The notes: generated from the letters alone by a model not told the origin. Positions 43,974-52,052 are shown, numbered from the stretch's first letter. The stretch is DNA of 64,000 nucleotides from Bacteroides sp. GM023 (GCF_014750685.1 NZ_JAAXGE010000008.1:1-64000); one strand, 5' to 3'. Translations and numbers: made by a program.

Positions 43974-44129
43974 ATTTTTGCTTATTGATGTTAGCGGCCT
44001 ATCAATATGGAGGATTGATAATATCCGCATCTCTCACGGGGTTACTCCATTACTCCCGTATCATTGAGATATTGCAAAGTTCACAAAAGATTAAGACTAC
44101 AAGAAAAAGGGTATTTTGAGATATAAGAA

Positions 44130-44152
44130 AAGCCGCTATAAATGAGCGGCTT
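44130..44152 (-). terminator. terminator after the 247-residue gene
   Basis: AAGCCGCT / AGCGGCTT with a 7-base loop; on the minus strand TTTTC follows. It separates the integrase transcript from the replication operon. Confidence 0.7.
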
Positions 44153-44162
44153 ACATAAATAA

Positions 44163-44196
44163 TAGGGGATAGCTCTAGGGGATAGTTAGGGGATTC
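44163..44196. repeat. three TAGGGGAT direct repeats
   Basis: TAGGGGATAG at 44163-44172 and 44176-44185, and TAGGGGATTC at 44187-44196. They lie between the integrase unit and the replication operon; possible binding sites for the excisionase-like protein. Confidence 0.6.
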
Positions 44197-44202
44197 AATG
44201 GA

Positions 44203-44946
44203 TTACAAGTAACTTAATTTGCTTTTCATCTTATCGGTATCTAAATTACTTGGCTTGTAATTCGAATTATAGGCGCATCCGGTCATTATGCAAAATAAGC
44301 TATGCCACTCTTTAAAAGTGTTAGGCTTCTGTGTTTTAATCATTTTATCGCTTTCGTAAATTAAAAGTGCCATTCGTGCCGCATCTTTCGGATTTCGTAC
44401 TTTTTTAATATCCTCTATGAGATAGTCAAAATAGTTGGTATTGTTATTCCCTGCACCTTTAAAAATGGATATAAAGTACTTCTTTAAGGCTTCTTCATTA
44501 ATAATTATTTCAACCTGTTTATCTTCATTGTTATAGGTTTCTTGTTGGGATTGGCATGGGATAAGTATAGATTCCTTTTGAAAATAGTCAATAATCCATT
44601 CTTTATACTCATTGCACCAACTCTCGATAGCTGGGTATTTGCCATTTAGTATTAGCACTGTGTTATTAATCCAATCAATATAATATTCAAGTAGATAAGG
44701 GCTATCCCCGTTTTCATGGCTGCATCTTTTTACATAAGAAGATAATAAACCTCTTAACCACATATCACAATGAGTATAACCTTCTTTTATTTTATCATCT
44801 AAAATCTCCAAGAAAATAATATTATTATCTTTGGTATTTACTGCCCATGACACTCGGGGTTCGTATGACATAACTCTTGCTTTGTCTTCGGTTACACGCT
44901 GTATCTCACGTCCGAATACCTCATAATAGATTTTTTTGTTTCCCAT
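44203..44946 (-). CDS. unknown protein coupled to the integrase (247 aa)
   Basis: Starts MGNKKIYYEVFGREIQRVTE, 10 bp after the integrase stop. Residues 50-120 are rich in aromatic residues (GYTHCDMWLRGLLSSYVKRC, YLLEYYIDWINN); the C-terminal half is helical (FDYLIEDIKKVRNPKDAARM, FKEWHSLFCIMTGC). No family recognised with confidence. Pairing with an integrase suggests a role in integration or excision, or a cargo/defence gene. Confidence 0.7.
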   Translation of the reverse strand: MGNKKIYYEVFGREIQRVTEDKARVMSYEPRVSWAVNTKDNNIIFLEILDDKIKEGYTHCDMWLRGLLSSYVKRCSHENGDSPYLLEYYIDWINNTVLILNGKYPAIESWCNEYKEWIIDYFQKESILIPCQSQQETYNNEDKQVEIIINEEALKKYFISIFKGAGNNNTNYFDYLIEDIKKVRNPKDAARMALLIYESDKMIKTQKPNTFKEWHSLFCIMTGCAYNSNYKPSNLDTDKMKSKLSYL

Positions 44947-44956
44947 GTGTAACTTC

Positions 44957-46354
44957 TTAGTCTATTAAATTAATAAGTTCTTCTCTCATGTTCTTATCAA
45001 TGTCACGGTAGCGACTAAAAGCCTTGCTTCCCTCTTTATGCCCGGATAACTTTCCTACTAAATTCGGGTCTTTTACTTTTGAGTATAGGTTTCCCACAAA
45101 GGTTCTGCGTGCCATGTGGGATGAGGCTATTTCATTGATGGGTCTTGTTTCTGTTTCTCCAGTTGTCGGATTGCGGCAAATAACATTACGGGTGATCCCT
45201 GCCAGAGTAAGCATACGTTTAATAGCTATATTGTACTTTTGCTCACTGATATAAGGTAGTAAAGGCTTGCGGTTACTATCTTTGTATCTTTCTAATATTT
45301 CAATAGCTGTTTTGCTAAGTGGTACTTTCACTGTTACCGGGTTTCCATCTTTGGTTTTTCGTGCAACGTAACACAATTCTCCATCTATAATATTCTCGAT
45401 AGTAAAACTGTATAAGTCACCGACACGGCAACCTATAACGGACTGAAATACGAAAATATCTCTCTGTATGGCTAATTGAGGATGATCTGATAAATCAAGG
45501 TTGTAAAGGGTGTTTCTTTCGTCCAGTGTTATGTAATAAGGGCTACCGTAAACACATTCCTCTATCTTGAAATTCTTGAACGGGTTATTTACGGTCTTGT
45601 CTGTATCAATAGCCCAAAGGTAGAATGTCCTTAGCTTTACAAAAATATCATTGATTGTGTTTTGTCCTCTTGGTTGTGGTGTCCTCGTTTCCGGGTAGGC
45701 TTTATAAATATGAATATACTTCTTTGCCGGAATATACTTGTTATCCTCTTTAATGAAAAAGGTGTACTCATCTTTGAGGAATTGTTCAAACTCCCTTAAT
45801 GTCGTATTGGTAAGGGTATCAATGTCTATAATCTCACCTCGGTACATTTCAAAGCGTTGTAAGGCTCTGTATATTACACGAAAGTTCCTTTTTCTAACTT
45901 CTGATAGCTTCTTTACTGTTAGAAATTCATCGAATAGGGCAAAGAATGTAGGTTTGAGTACTTCTTTCGATTGATACTTATCAGGATGGTTAAACCTATC
46001 AATGACAGTAGTAAGCCAATCGCCTGTAACAGTGTCTTTGTCTGCTACCTCGTAGGCTTCCATGATATACCGCTTTAAATCTTCTATGCGGTTCTTTGCT
46101 TCGGTGTGGTATCTTTTATCCTCTGATTCAATACGATTCTTTACGACTACCTCACCACTTTTGCGGTAAACCGGATAACCCTCTTTTCTTGTTTTAGCCT
46201 CATCTTGATAATATTCAAAATGGTTAGGCGTAACAAATACTCCAGACTTTCCACGCAAATTTAGTTTGCTGCCTTGAAACAGTCTTATAAGAACCTCGCT
46301 TCTTTGGGTGTCCTTTTGAATTTTGGACGAAAGACTTAATTCTAATTGTGCCAT
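44957..46354 (-). CDS. tyrosine recombinase (site-specific integrase)
   Basis: A 465-residue integrase with an arm-binding N-terminal region, a SAM-like core-binding domain (about 135-245) and the catalytic domain. Catalytic residues are visible: Arg in GCRVGDLY, Lys in the following beta hairpin, HMARRTF (H..R), SGHKEG (H) and the nucleophile Tyr in SRYRDID. I chose ATG 46352-46354; a GTG two codons earlier is possible. It lies next to attR and points inward, the normal layout for tRNA-targeting elements. Confidence 0.95.
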   Translation of the reverse strand: MAQLELSLSSKIQKDTQRSEVLIRLFQGSKLNLRGKSGVFVTPNHFEYYQDEAKTRKEGYPVYRKSGEVVVKNRIESEDKRYHTEAKNRIEDLKRYIMEAYEVADKDTVTGDWLTTVIDRFNHPDKYQSKEVLKPTFFALFDEFLTVKKLSEVRKRNFRVIYRALQRFEMYRGEIIDIDTLTNTTLREFEQFLKDEYTFFIKEDNKYIPAKKYIHIYKAYPETRTPQPRGQNTINDIFVKLRTFYLWAIDTDKTVNNPFKNFKIEECVYGSPYYITLDERNTLYNLDLSDHPQLAIQRDIFVFQSVIGCRVGDLYSFTIENIIDGELCYVARKTKDGNPVTVKVPLSKTAIEILERYKDSNRKPLLPYISEQKYNIAIKRMLTLAGITRNVICRNPTTGETETRPINEIASSHMARRTFVGNLYSKVKDPNLVGKLSGHKEGSKAFSRYRDIDKNMREELINLID

Positions 46355-46391
46355 AATCACGTAATTTTTAAATGCACTATAAAGATAGATG

Positions 46392-46435
46392 TTTTTGGCG
46401 TGATTTCAAAGTTTTTGGCGTGTTTTTGGCGTGAT
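46392..46435 (+). repeat. right integrase arm-type repeats
   Basis: TTTTTGGCGTGAT at 46392-46404, then the same 24-bp tandem as at the left end (46412-46435). Three copies of TTTTTGGCGTG in all, upstream of the integrase start; they may also let the integrase control its own promoter. Confidence 0.75.
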
Positions 46436-46560
46436 GTTTTTAATCTAGTGTAATTTGTTGTTGTTTTTTGTAATATGTAAAATGTATAAGCGTCTAGTAT
46501 TCAGTAGATAATGTTTTATATTAAATACATCGTCTTTCATGTGGTTTCATATTTCAAACA

Positions 46561-46573
46561 CGGGCCTGGGTAC
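46561..46573 (+). other. attR
   Basis: CGGGCCTGGGTAC, 12 of 13 identical to the tRNA-Leu end at 30610-30622. Some identity (TTCxAxCxC) extends 7 bp further left on both sides. Confidence 0.7.
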
Positions 46574-46579
46574 AAAGGT

Positions 46580-46620
46580 AAAAGCTAAGTATTGAATAAT
46601 CAAATACTTAGCTTTTCTTT
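46580..46620 (+). terminator. displaced original terminator of tRNA-Leu
   Basis: AAAAGCTAAGTATT pairs perfectly with AATACTTAGCTTTT, followed by CTTTTTG. No gene now ends here; it starts 6 bp after attR, just as a terminator should follow the tRNA before insertion. Confidence 0.75.
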
Positions 46621-46685
46621 TTGTCTGAATTTTCCCCGAATTTTTCCCACACGTGCAAAAAATATAGTAGTAAGTCATTATTTTC

Positions 46686-46717
46686 TTTGGCTGAACATAG
46701 TAAATACACTACCTTTG
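46686..46717 (+). promoter_or_regulatory. promoter of the class II Fic gene
   Basis: TTTG (46686-46689), 20 bp, TACCTTTG (46710-46717): a strong match. Start codon at 46750. Confidence 0.75.
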
Positions 46718-46749
46718 AAAAGAAATAAAGTTTTTTTTAATAAAAAGCA

Positions 46750-47559
46750 ATGGAACAAGGTGTTTGGCAAGAAATAGAGCAGTTATATCAAAAGTTTCAG
46801 AAACTTGGTATCAATGAAGCGGTGGACTATGATAAGTACTACCTGTATTCTCTTATCACCCATTCCACAGCCATTGAAGGCTCAACGCTTACGGAGCTTG
46901 ATACGCAGCTTCTTTTTGATGAAGGGGTAACAGCCAAAGGAAAACCATTAGTCCATCATCTAATGAATGAGGATTTGAAGAAAGCGTATGAACTGACCGA
47001 AGAGGAAAGTAAGCACAATACAGCGATTACTCCTGCTTTCCTGCAAAAATTAAATTCAACACTGATGCGTACCACAGGTAGTGTGCATAGTGTAATGAGT
47101 GGTTCTTTTGATTCTTCCAAAGGAGAATACCGTTTATGTGGTGTTATGGCTGGTATAGGTGGACGCTCTTATATGAACTATCAAAAAGTACCTGCCAAAA
47201 TAGAAGAACTTTGTAGCATCTTGCAAGAACGGCAAAAGGCAGTGGAAACATTTCGGGAACAATACGAATTAAGTTTTAATGCCCACCTTAATTTGGCTAC
47301 TATCCATCCGTGGGTGGATGGTAACGGCAGGACCGCCCGCTTACTTATGAATTACATCCAGTTTTGCTGCAATCTCTTTCCAGCTAAGATATTCAAGGAA
47401 GATAGAGATGCATATATTCTTTCTTTGCGTCAATCGCAAGAGGAAGAAACCAATCAGCCATTTTTGGATTTTATGGCAGGACAGTTAAAAAAATCCCTCT
47501 CTTTGGAGATTGAACGGTTCAATGCTTCACAAAAGAGAGGGTTTAGCTTTATGTTCTAA
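46750..47559 (+). CDS. class II Fic-domain protein (putative AMP transferase)
   Basis: A 269-residue Fic protein. The N-terminal inhibitory motif is STAIEG (S39, E43, G44), matching (S/T)xxxE(G/N), so it is self-inhibited from the N-terminal side. The active loop is HPWVDGNGR (186-194, catalytic H186), preceded by a flap around GEYRLCGVMAG. Such stand-alone Fic proteins modify unknown targets with AMP. It lies just outside attR and is followed by a decayed helix-turn-helix gene on the other strand. It may have come with an older element. Confidence 0.92.
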   Translation: MEQGVWQEIEQLYQKFQKLGINEAVDYDKYYLYSLITHSTAIEGSTLTELDTQLLFDEGVTAKGKPLVHHLMNEDLKKAYELTEEESKHNTAITPAFLQKLNSTLMRTTGSVHSVMSGSFDSSKGEYRLCGVMAGIGGRSYMNYQKVPAKIEELCSILQERQKAVETFREQYELSFNAHLNLATIHPWVDGNGRTARLLMNYIQFCCNLFPAKIFKEDRDAYILSLRQSQEEETNQPFLDFMAGQLKKSLSLEIERFNASQKRGFSFMF

Positions 47560-47745
47560 GTAGTTATAGCTCTCTCCTTTTTTACAATTTCCCAGTGACT
47601 GCCGAAATCAGGACCGATACGGCGGATGATACCGTTTTTTTGGCAATTCTTTTATATGACGAGCTATCGTTCTTCTGCTTTTACTAAGTAATCAGCAATT
47701 CGAGAAGTGGTGATTGTGGAATCTTGATTAATTAGTAGAGGAATT
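47556..47745 (-). pseudogene. remnant of an ATP-binding/helix-turn-helix protein C-terminus
   Basis: Pieced over frameshifts, the minus strand reads LINQDSTITTSRIADYL, then SKSRRTIARHIKELPK, then NGIIRRIGPDFGSHWEIVKK and a stop at 47556. This is the winged-helix end typical of large AlbA_2-type ATP-binding regulators (SRRTxxRxIKELxxxGxIxRIGPDxGxxWEI). At least two frame changes, one at a 7-base A run, and the absence of the main body show that it is dead. Confidence 0.75.
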
Positions 47746-47796
47746 TATCTGTGATATCTATCATATTATGTACATTTGTGTCAAATATGACAAACC

Positions 47797-48459
47797 ATGA
47801 AGAAGTATTTAGCTATTATCTCAGCATTGTTTATGCTTGCCGCCTGCGACAAATCATCCGACCAGCCTGAACCTGAATTTAAAACAGTGGGCTTGATTGA
47901 TGAAATAAAGATATCGGATATCGAAGCTGTTTCTTCGGCGATAACAGAGGTGGCTTTCGTAGCCCGGTTCCACGGATTCAACAATCAAGGCTCTACTTTC
48001 GATGCAGACGGTAAAGATACTCGCGTGATGTTGAAAGTTCCTTTCGATGCGAAAGGAACAACGTTGGTCCTGCCGAAAAATCCGCCACAAGAGCTTTTGG
48101 GCGACATAGCATTGGATTTCCCAAAAGGATTTGAAATAAGTAATCCGGAGGCAAAGACCATCGCCTTTGTGGAGATAGCTTGCAATATCTCCGCTCAGAA
48201 CCGTTTTTCAGACTTTCTTTATATGATTTCAGATTCAGAAAATGTATGCTATGAACAGACATACATCTATTGCGACCGCTCCGCAACCGTCACCGGAACA
48301 GGCGAAGACTGGTGGGGAAATCGGACAGTCTACAACCTGAACCTTCAAAGAGGATGGAATGTGGTCGTCGAAAAAAAAGAACAACAAAATAGAACTGTAA
48401 CCAACCTGATGCCTTCGGGCATGAAATGGAAGCAGGGCAGGTGGATAGGAGGGAGATAA
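47797..48459 (+). CDS. lipoprotein of unknown function (220 aa)
   Basis: Signal peptide with lipobox LAAC (lipidated C17), then a beta-rich domain with VCYEQTYIYCDRSATVTGTG and WWGNRTVYNLNLQRGWNVVV. It resembles small Bacteroides lipoproteins of unknown role; no family is named with confidence. A TACATTTG box lies at 47771-47778. The gene is single. Confidence 0.78.
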   Translation: MKKYLAIISALFMLAACDKSSDQPEPEFKTVGLIDEIKISDIEAVSSAITEVAFVARFHGFNNQGSTFDADGKDTRVMLKVPFDAKGTTLVLPKNPPQELLGDIALDFPKGFEISNPEAKTIAFVEIACNISAQNRFSDFLYMISDSENVCYEQTYIYCDRSATVTGTGEDWWGNRTVYNLNLQRGWNVVVEKKEQQNRTVTNLMPSGMKWKQGRWIGGR

Positions 48460-48515
48460 AACATACCTATATAAGAACTTGCTGTTCATCGATTTCATTT
48501 GATTCTCGAAATGCC

Positions 48516-48951
48516 GATGAATAAGGTAATAGCGGGTGAAAGCAAGGGGTGAATTCAAGTGAAACCGGACACTATCGGTTTCACCTTGCTTTTTCAAAAT
48601 ATCCCTTGAGCTAAATCCAATATCATTATAGCTAATCCGGATATGCTTATAGCTAATCGAAATATGCTAATAGCAAACTCACTGTCAAGTATTAATAGAT
48701 GAACTGTCAGATATTAATAGCCTAGTTGTCAGATGTTAACACCTTGGTTCTCATTTATTAATACTTGAACTGGTATATCTATATATTCAACGGATTGCAT
48801 CTATATACTCACCGTATTGAATCTATATATTCAGCATGGTGGCTCTATATGTCCAGCAATCAGTATAAATAAATTTAAGAGGTGAAAGCGATAATGGAAA
48901 ACTTTACCTTGTTTTTCCCTACGCTTTCACCCGCTATCTCCTTATTCATCG
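48516..48951. repeat. inverted-repeat-bounded array of twelve 22-bp units
   Basis: Outer arms 48516-48543 and 48923-48951 are inverted repeats (CGATGAATAAGG then ATAGCGGGTGA, with two mismatches and a one-base gap). Inside each arm lies a second shared block (TTxACCTTGxTTTTTC) and a hairpin GTGAAACCG / CGGTTTCAC (48559-48584). Between them 48594-48857 is a strict 22-bp array with units starting at 48594 and every 22 bp. Three sequence types follow one another: ATAGCTAAT (first four), GTCAGATATTAATAG-like (next four) and TCTATATATTCA-like (last four). The 531-bp gap holds no gene. Confidence 0.8.
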
Positions 48952-48990
48952 ATGTTTCAGATGTAAGGTGGAACTGGTGGAACTTATGAA

Positions 48991-49293
48991 TCAAAAGTTT
49001 ATGTTATACTTATGAGAGTCAGTAGTTGAAAACAAATCTGACACGTGGGCTAAAGAGTGCAGAGTGTGGGCTGAGCATGATTCCCTTTTTACATTCAGAT
49101 ATGCTTTTAGCCAAAAGTGTCGATTGAAAGGGGCTTTTTTAAAGGTGGCTGAAAGCTGAAGGCCCTTTTTTACTAGTGTGTATCTTGGAAGTAGTAAAAA
49201 TAAGGGGAACAGCCGGATTAAAAGTAAGATATAAATTATGCAACATAGAATACCAACTCCAAGTCCCAATAGTTTCGTTCTAGTACTAATCAT
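48991..49293 (-). CDS. doubtful small membrane protein (100 aa)
   Basis: From ATG 49291-49293: MISTRTKLLGLGVGILCCII and further hydrophobic residues to about 38, then a polar tail. It starts just inside the end region of the WG-repeat gene and has no recognised relatives. The C-terminal half looks random (SAHTLHSLAHVSDLFSTTDS). It could be a real one-span protein or chance. Confidence 0.35.
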   Translation of the reverse strand: MISTRTKLLGLGVGILCCIIYILLLIRLFPLFLLLPRYTLVKKGLQLSATFKKAPFNRHFWLKAYLNVKRESCSAHTLHSLAHVSDLFSTTDSHKYNINF

Positions 49294-49300
49294 GGGTTGA

Positions 49301-51298
49301 TTAATTTTTTGAATTACTCTTCGCATGCTTCATGCTAAAGTCTGGGTTCTCATTAGATGGTGTACCCCATTCCAGTATGTATCCATAATTTTCCATAATT
49401 ATTTCTTTGGGGACAGCTTTGCGGATAATCTCCCCTTGACCATCATAGTAATTCCATGTATTATTCAATAATACAATCAATTTGGGTTCTCGTTTGTCTC
49501 CGATATCTTCTATGGGCATATCATTAATAATGAAATCATATTTACAAGATAGAATTTCCTTGTTTTCCCATGATAAAGCTCCATATTTCCCATTTTTGCG
49601 AACCACTATGACGCCATCTGCCGGTAAACCTATATAGTCATATTCGAAAGGTATGATAATTTGGTTGGTGTGGGATATCAGACCATATTTGCCATCCTTT
49701 AGTGCAAAGTGTGCCTCCGGACCATATTCTACCCAACCTGAAAGTGCGTCATAAATGATTGGTATTACAGTTTTATTATGAATATCCACTGTACCTACTT
49801 TCCCATTTTTGATAACAATGTATTTATTCTCTTCCGGCTCAAAGTTATTATAATACGTATCGCAGATACTATCATATTCAAAAGCTAATTTGATATTCCA
49901 GTTTTTATCAAACATTCCGGCTTTGTAATTAGTGTTTACAAACACAAGCCCATCTTTCAACACGTATATGTTTTTATAGATAAAGGGCTGAATGATTTCA
50001 TCTTTTTCTGAGATAAACCCGTACATTCCTTCTTTTTTAGCAATAAAACCTGTAGTGGTGAGGTTGTGTGTGGCGTAAAGCGTATCATATTTGAAGGGGA
50101 TGTTTTGTGTCCCGAAATGGTCAAGAAGTCCCTTTTTGCCATGAATATCCGAAATATATAATGTATTATTTTCATATAAGTATGATGTGATATCTTTCAC
50201 CGGGAGCTTCCGGACGTTTTTATCAAAAACTGTCACTGTTTGTCCTTGAGTAGCTAGAAATATATCATTAAAGGGGGAGTATTGGGAAACCCGCTCTATA
50301 TAATCATAATTTAATGGTAATACTGTTTTTCCATATTCATTGATAATGCCATATTTCCATTTTTTTGCAACAATAGCATTTCGTCCCAAGCCGAATGGTT
50401 CCGCGTAATCATATATTCCGTAAGGAACAATTATCTGTTTGGCTTTGTCAATGTATGAATATTCTCCCCCAATTGATATTTCGATAGAATCTCTAATTCG
50501 TTTGGTTCCATTTAGATAGTTGATGTCCATAAAAAGATTATCGATATTTTCTTCGTTCTTTTGCGTTGTGATTAACAACGGAAGATTAGTCATATAAGAA
50601 GGAAGTCGATGGCTGTTTCGTATAATAATAGAATTGTCGAACTTTGATAGCTGTTTGCCATCAAAAGAAAAAGTAGCCCAGTTTCTCCCTTGGGTTACTA
50701 TGAAATAATCCATTTCATTCGAATATTTGATATTGTCATATTCGAATGGGATTATAACATTGTTTTTAGAATCAATTACTCCATATTTGCCATTTTTAGT
50801 TAAGATGGCAACTTCCGGGTAAAAATACGCAGTGCTGTGTGGACTCCCATCGTATTCCAAGGCAATGACGACTTCTCCTTTGTGGTTGACGAATCCCTGC
50901 TTGCCATTTTTAATGACGGATATTAGTTCTACATTATCAGAAGGAGCCCCAACTTCATCATAAATAAAGGGGATAAGGATTTTTTCAGTAATATCTATAT
51001 AACCTTCTTTTCCTTCTTTTTCTGCGTATATCATCCCGTATTTATTTATGTTGTTTAAGAAGCTGTATTTGCCGGGCGGTATTACTATTTCTCCTTTTTT
51101 GTTTTTAAATCCCCATGCAGAATAATCTTTATTTGTAATCCGATAATATTCTATGCTGTCTGCCGGGATGATGATTGGCTTTCCTTCCTCATCATATTGG
51201 TATTCTTCAAGTATAAAAAACTCATCTTTGCAGCTTTGGCAGAATGCCATGTTGGGGAGTGATAGTACTAATATGAATAGAAAAATGATTCGTTTCAT
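49301..51298 (-). CDS. secreted WG-repeat protein (665 aa)
   Basis: Signal peptide 1-20 (ending FCQ), then about fifteen WG-type repeats of roughly 35-45 residues with the pattern KYGVID...NNVIIPFEYD, for example KWGIINEYGKTVLPLNYD-like units across residues 50-640. WG repeats form beta structures of unknown binding role; in Bacteroides such proteins are periplasmic or surface. The gene stands alone. A TACATTTG box on the minus strand (51333-51340) is a likely -7 element. Confidence 0.9.
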   Translation of the reverse strand: MKRIIFLFILVLSLPNMAFCQSCKDEFFILEEYQYDEEGKPIIIPADSIEYYRITNKDYSAWGFKNKKGEIVIPPGKYSFLNNINKYGMIYAEKEGKEGYIDITEKILIPFIYDEVGAPSDNVELISVIKNGKQGFVNHKGEVVIALEYDGSPHSTAYFYPEVAILTKNGKYGVIDSKNNVIIPFEYDNIKYSNEMDYFIVTQGRNWATFSFDGKQLSKFDNSIIIRNSHRLPSYMTNLPLLITTQKNEENIDNLFMDINYLNGTKRIRDSIEISIGGEYSYIDKAKQIIVPYGIYDYAEPFGLGRNAIVAKKWKYGIINEYGKTVLPLNYDYIERVSQYSPFNDIFLATQGQTVTVFDKNVRKLPVKDITSYLYENNTLYISDIHGKKGLLDHFGTQNIPFKYDTLYATHNLTTTGFIAKKEGMYGFISEKDEIIQPFIYKNIYVLKDGLVFVNTNYKAGMFDKNWNIKLAFEYDSICDTYYNNFEPEENKYIVIKNGKVGTVDIHNKTVIPIIYDALSGWVEYGPEAHFALKDGKYGLISHTNQIIIPFEYDYIGLPADGVIVVRKNGKYGALSWENKEILSCKYDFIINDMPIEDIGDKREPKLIVLLNNTWNYYDGQGEIIRKAVPKEIIMENYGYILEWGTPSNENPDFSMKHAKSNSKN

Positions 51299-51707
51299 AA
51301 GTCTTGAGTTTGAAGAGTTGTGAGTTAACTTACAAATGTAACACTTTCTATGGATATCCGGTTGTTTTGTGTTGAGTGTTTTTTGCTAATTCGGCAAATG
51401 ATATCCGCCAATTTGGTATAGTGAATTTGGCGGTTGCCGACCGCCGAATCTCTAAGCCAAGCATATCATAGTCTAATATTGGCATGATTCACTAATGCTT
51501 CAAAGTTTATCCATAAGAGATATAGCAGCACAAATATATAGAAACTACAGTTTTCTACAGACAGTGAATTGTATTTTTTCTATTCACTACTTTTTTGCCT
51601 GTCTAATAAATAATGTGAAAAAGGAAATTTTTCTTTCGGATTGAATTAACTTTCAGTCATTTGCGTGGTCTAACATACATTATTCACTTAATATGAGATT
51701 AAGCATT
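51299..51707. other. 409-bp intergenic region with palindromes
   Basis: CCGCCAA / TTGGCGG (51405-51433) and GGCGG / CCGCC (51429-51445) are inverted repeats. GCTAATTCGG (51385) and GCCAATTTGG (51407) are related and 22 bp apart, perhaps a relic of the 22-bp array type. No gene found. Confidence 0.4.
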
Positions 51708-52052
51708 ATGAGAAAGCAAATTTTGAGTTTGGCAGTTGCGCTATTGATTGGCTCAACAGTGTGTATGGCGCAGAATCGTCAGAATGGAAAGGCTGATAGA
51801 GAGAAACGTATGGAGCAGATGGTTACTGATCTTGGATTGAACGAACAACAGGCTAAGGATTTCAAGGCAGCAATGCAAGAAATGCGACCTGCGAAAAATA
51901 AATCGGGTGAAAGACCTACGCGCGAAGAAATGCAAAAGAAAAGAACCGAAATGGATGCCAAGATAAAAAGTATCCTGACGGACGAACAGTATAAAAGGTA
52001 TCAGGATATGCGTAAGAAGGATAACGCAGATAGGAAAAAGAAAGCTAAATAA
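51708..52052 (+). CDS. small periplasmic DUF4890-like protein (114 aa)
   Basis: Signal peptide 1-21 (MRKQILSLAVALLIGSTVCM, then AQ), followed by a helical domain with LGLNEQQAKDFKAAMQEM and LTDEQYKRYQDMR, the LTxxQ motif pair of Spy/CpxP-like and DUF4890 proteins, and a Lys-rich end. I chose ATG 51708, which begins the signal peptide, over ATG 51693. A relative with a Gly-Pro-Met insert is at 8990-9580. Function uncertain, perhaps envelope stress. Confidence 0.75.
   Translation: MRKQILSLAVALLIGSTVCMAQNRQNGKADREKRMEQMVTDLGLNEQQAKDFKAAMQEMRPAKNKSGERPTREEMQKKRTEMDAKIKSILTDEQYKRYQDMRKKDNADRKKKAK

Larger units (their letters stand above)
30610..46573. mobile_element. tRNA-Leu-integrated element, candidate phage satellite (~16 kb)
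   Basis: Boundaries rest on three things: a 13-bp imperfect direct repeat (12 of 13 identical) at the tRNA end and at 46561-46573; tandem TTTTTGGCGTG repeats just inside each end; and a tyrosine integrase at the right end. Gene content: integrase, excisionase-like protein, DUF6291-like protein, DnaB, RusA, three small proteins, a tape measure protein, two small-terminase-like proteins, a divergent repressor arm with nuclease and Fic genes, and an outward five-gene set of small proteins. Genes for capsid, portal, large terminase, protease, baseplate and lysis are absent. Base composition is visibly more A+T rich than the flanks, and several genes have strong Shine-Dalgarno sites. It is either a satellite or a deleted prophage. 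Confidence 0.85.

Noticed and set aside
30610..46573. Complete prophage
   Set aside because: No capsid, portal, large terminase, tail tube, baseplate or lysis genes in the bounded interval.
48594..48857. Possible CRISPR array or coding repeat
   Set aside because: No spacers, stop codons in the frames, and a 22-bp period that is not a multiple of three.
51385..51440. Third 22-bp array
   Set aside because: Only two related 10-mers 22 bp apart; the third unit does not match, so it may be chance or a simple palindrome.
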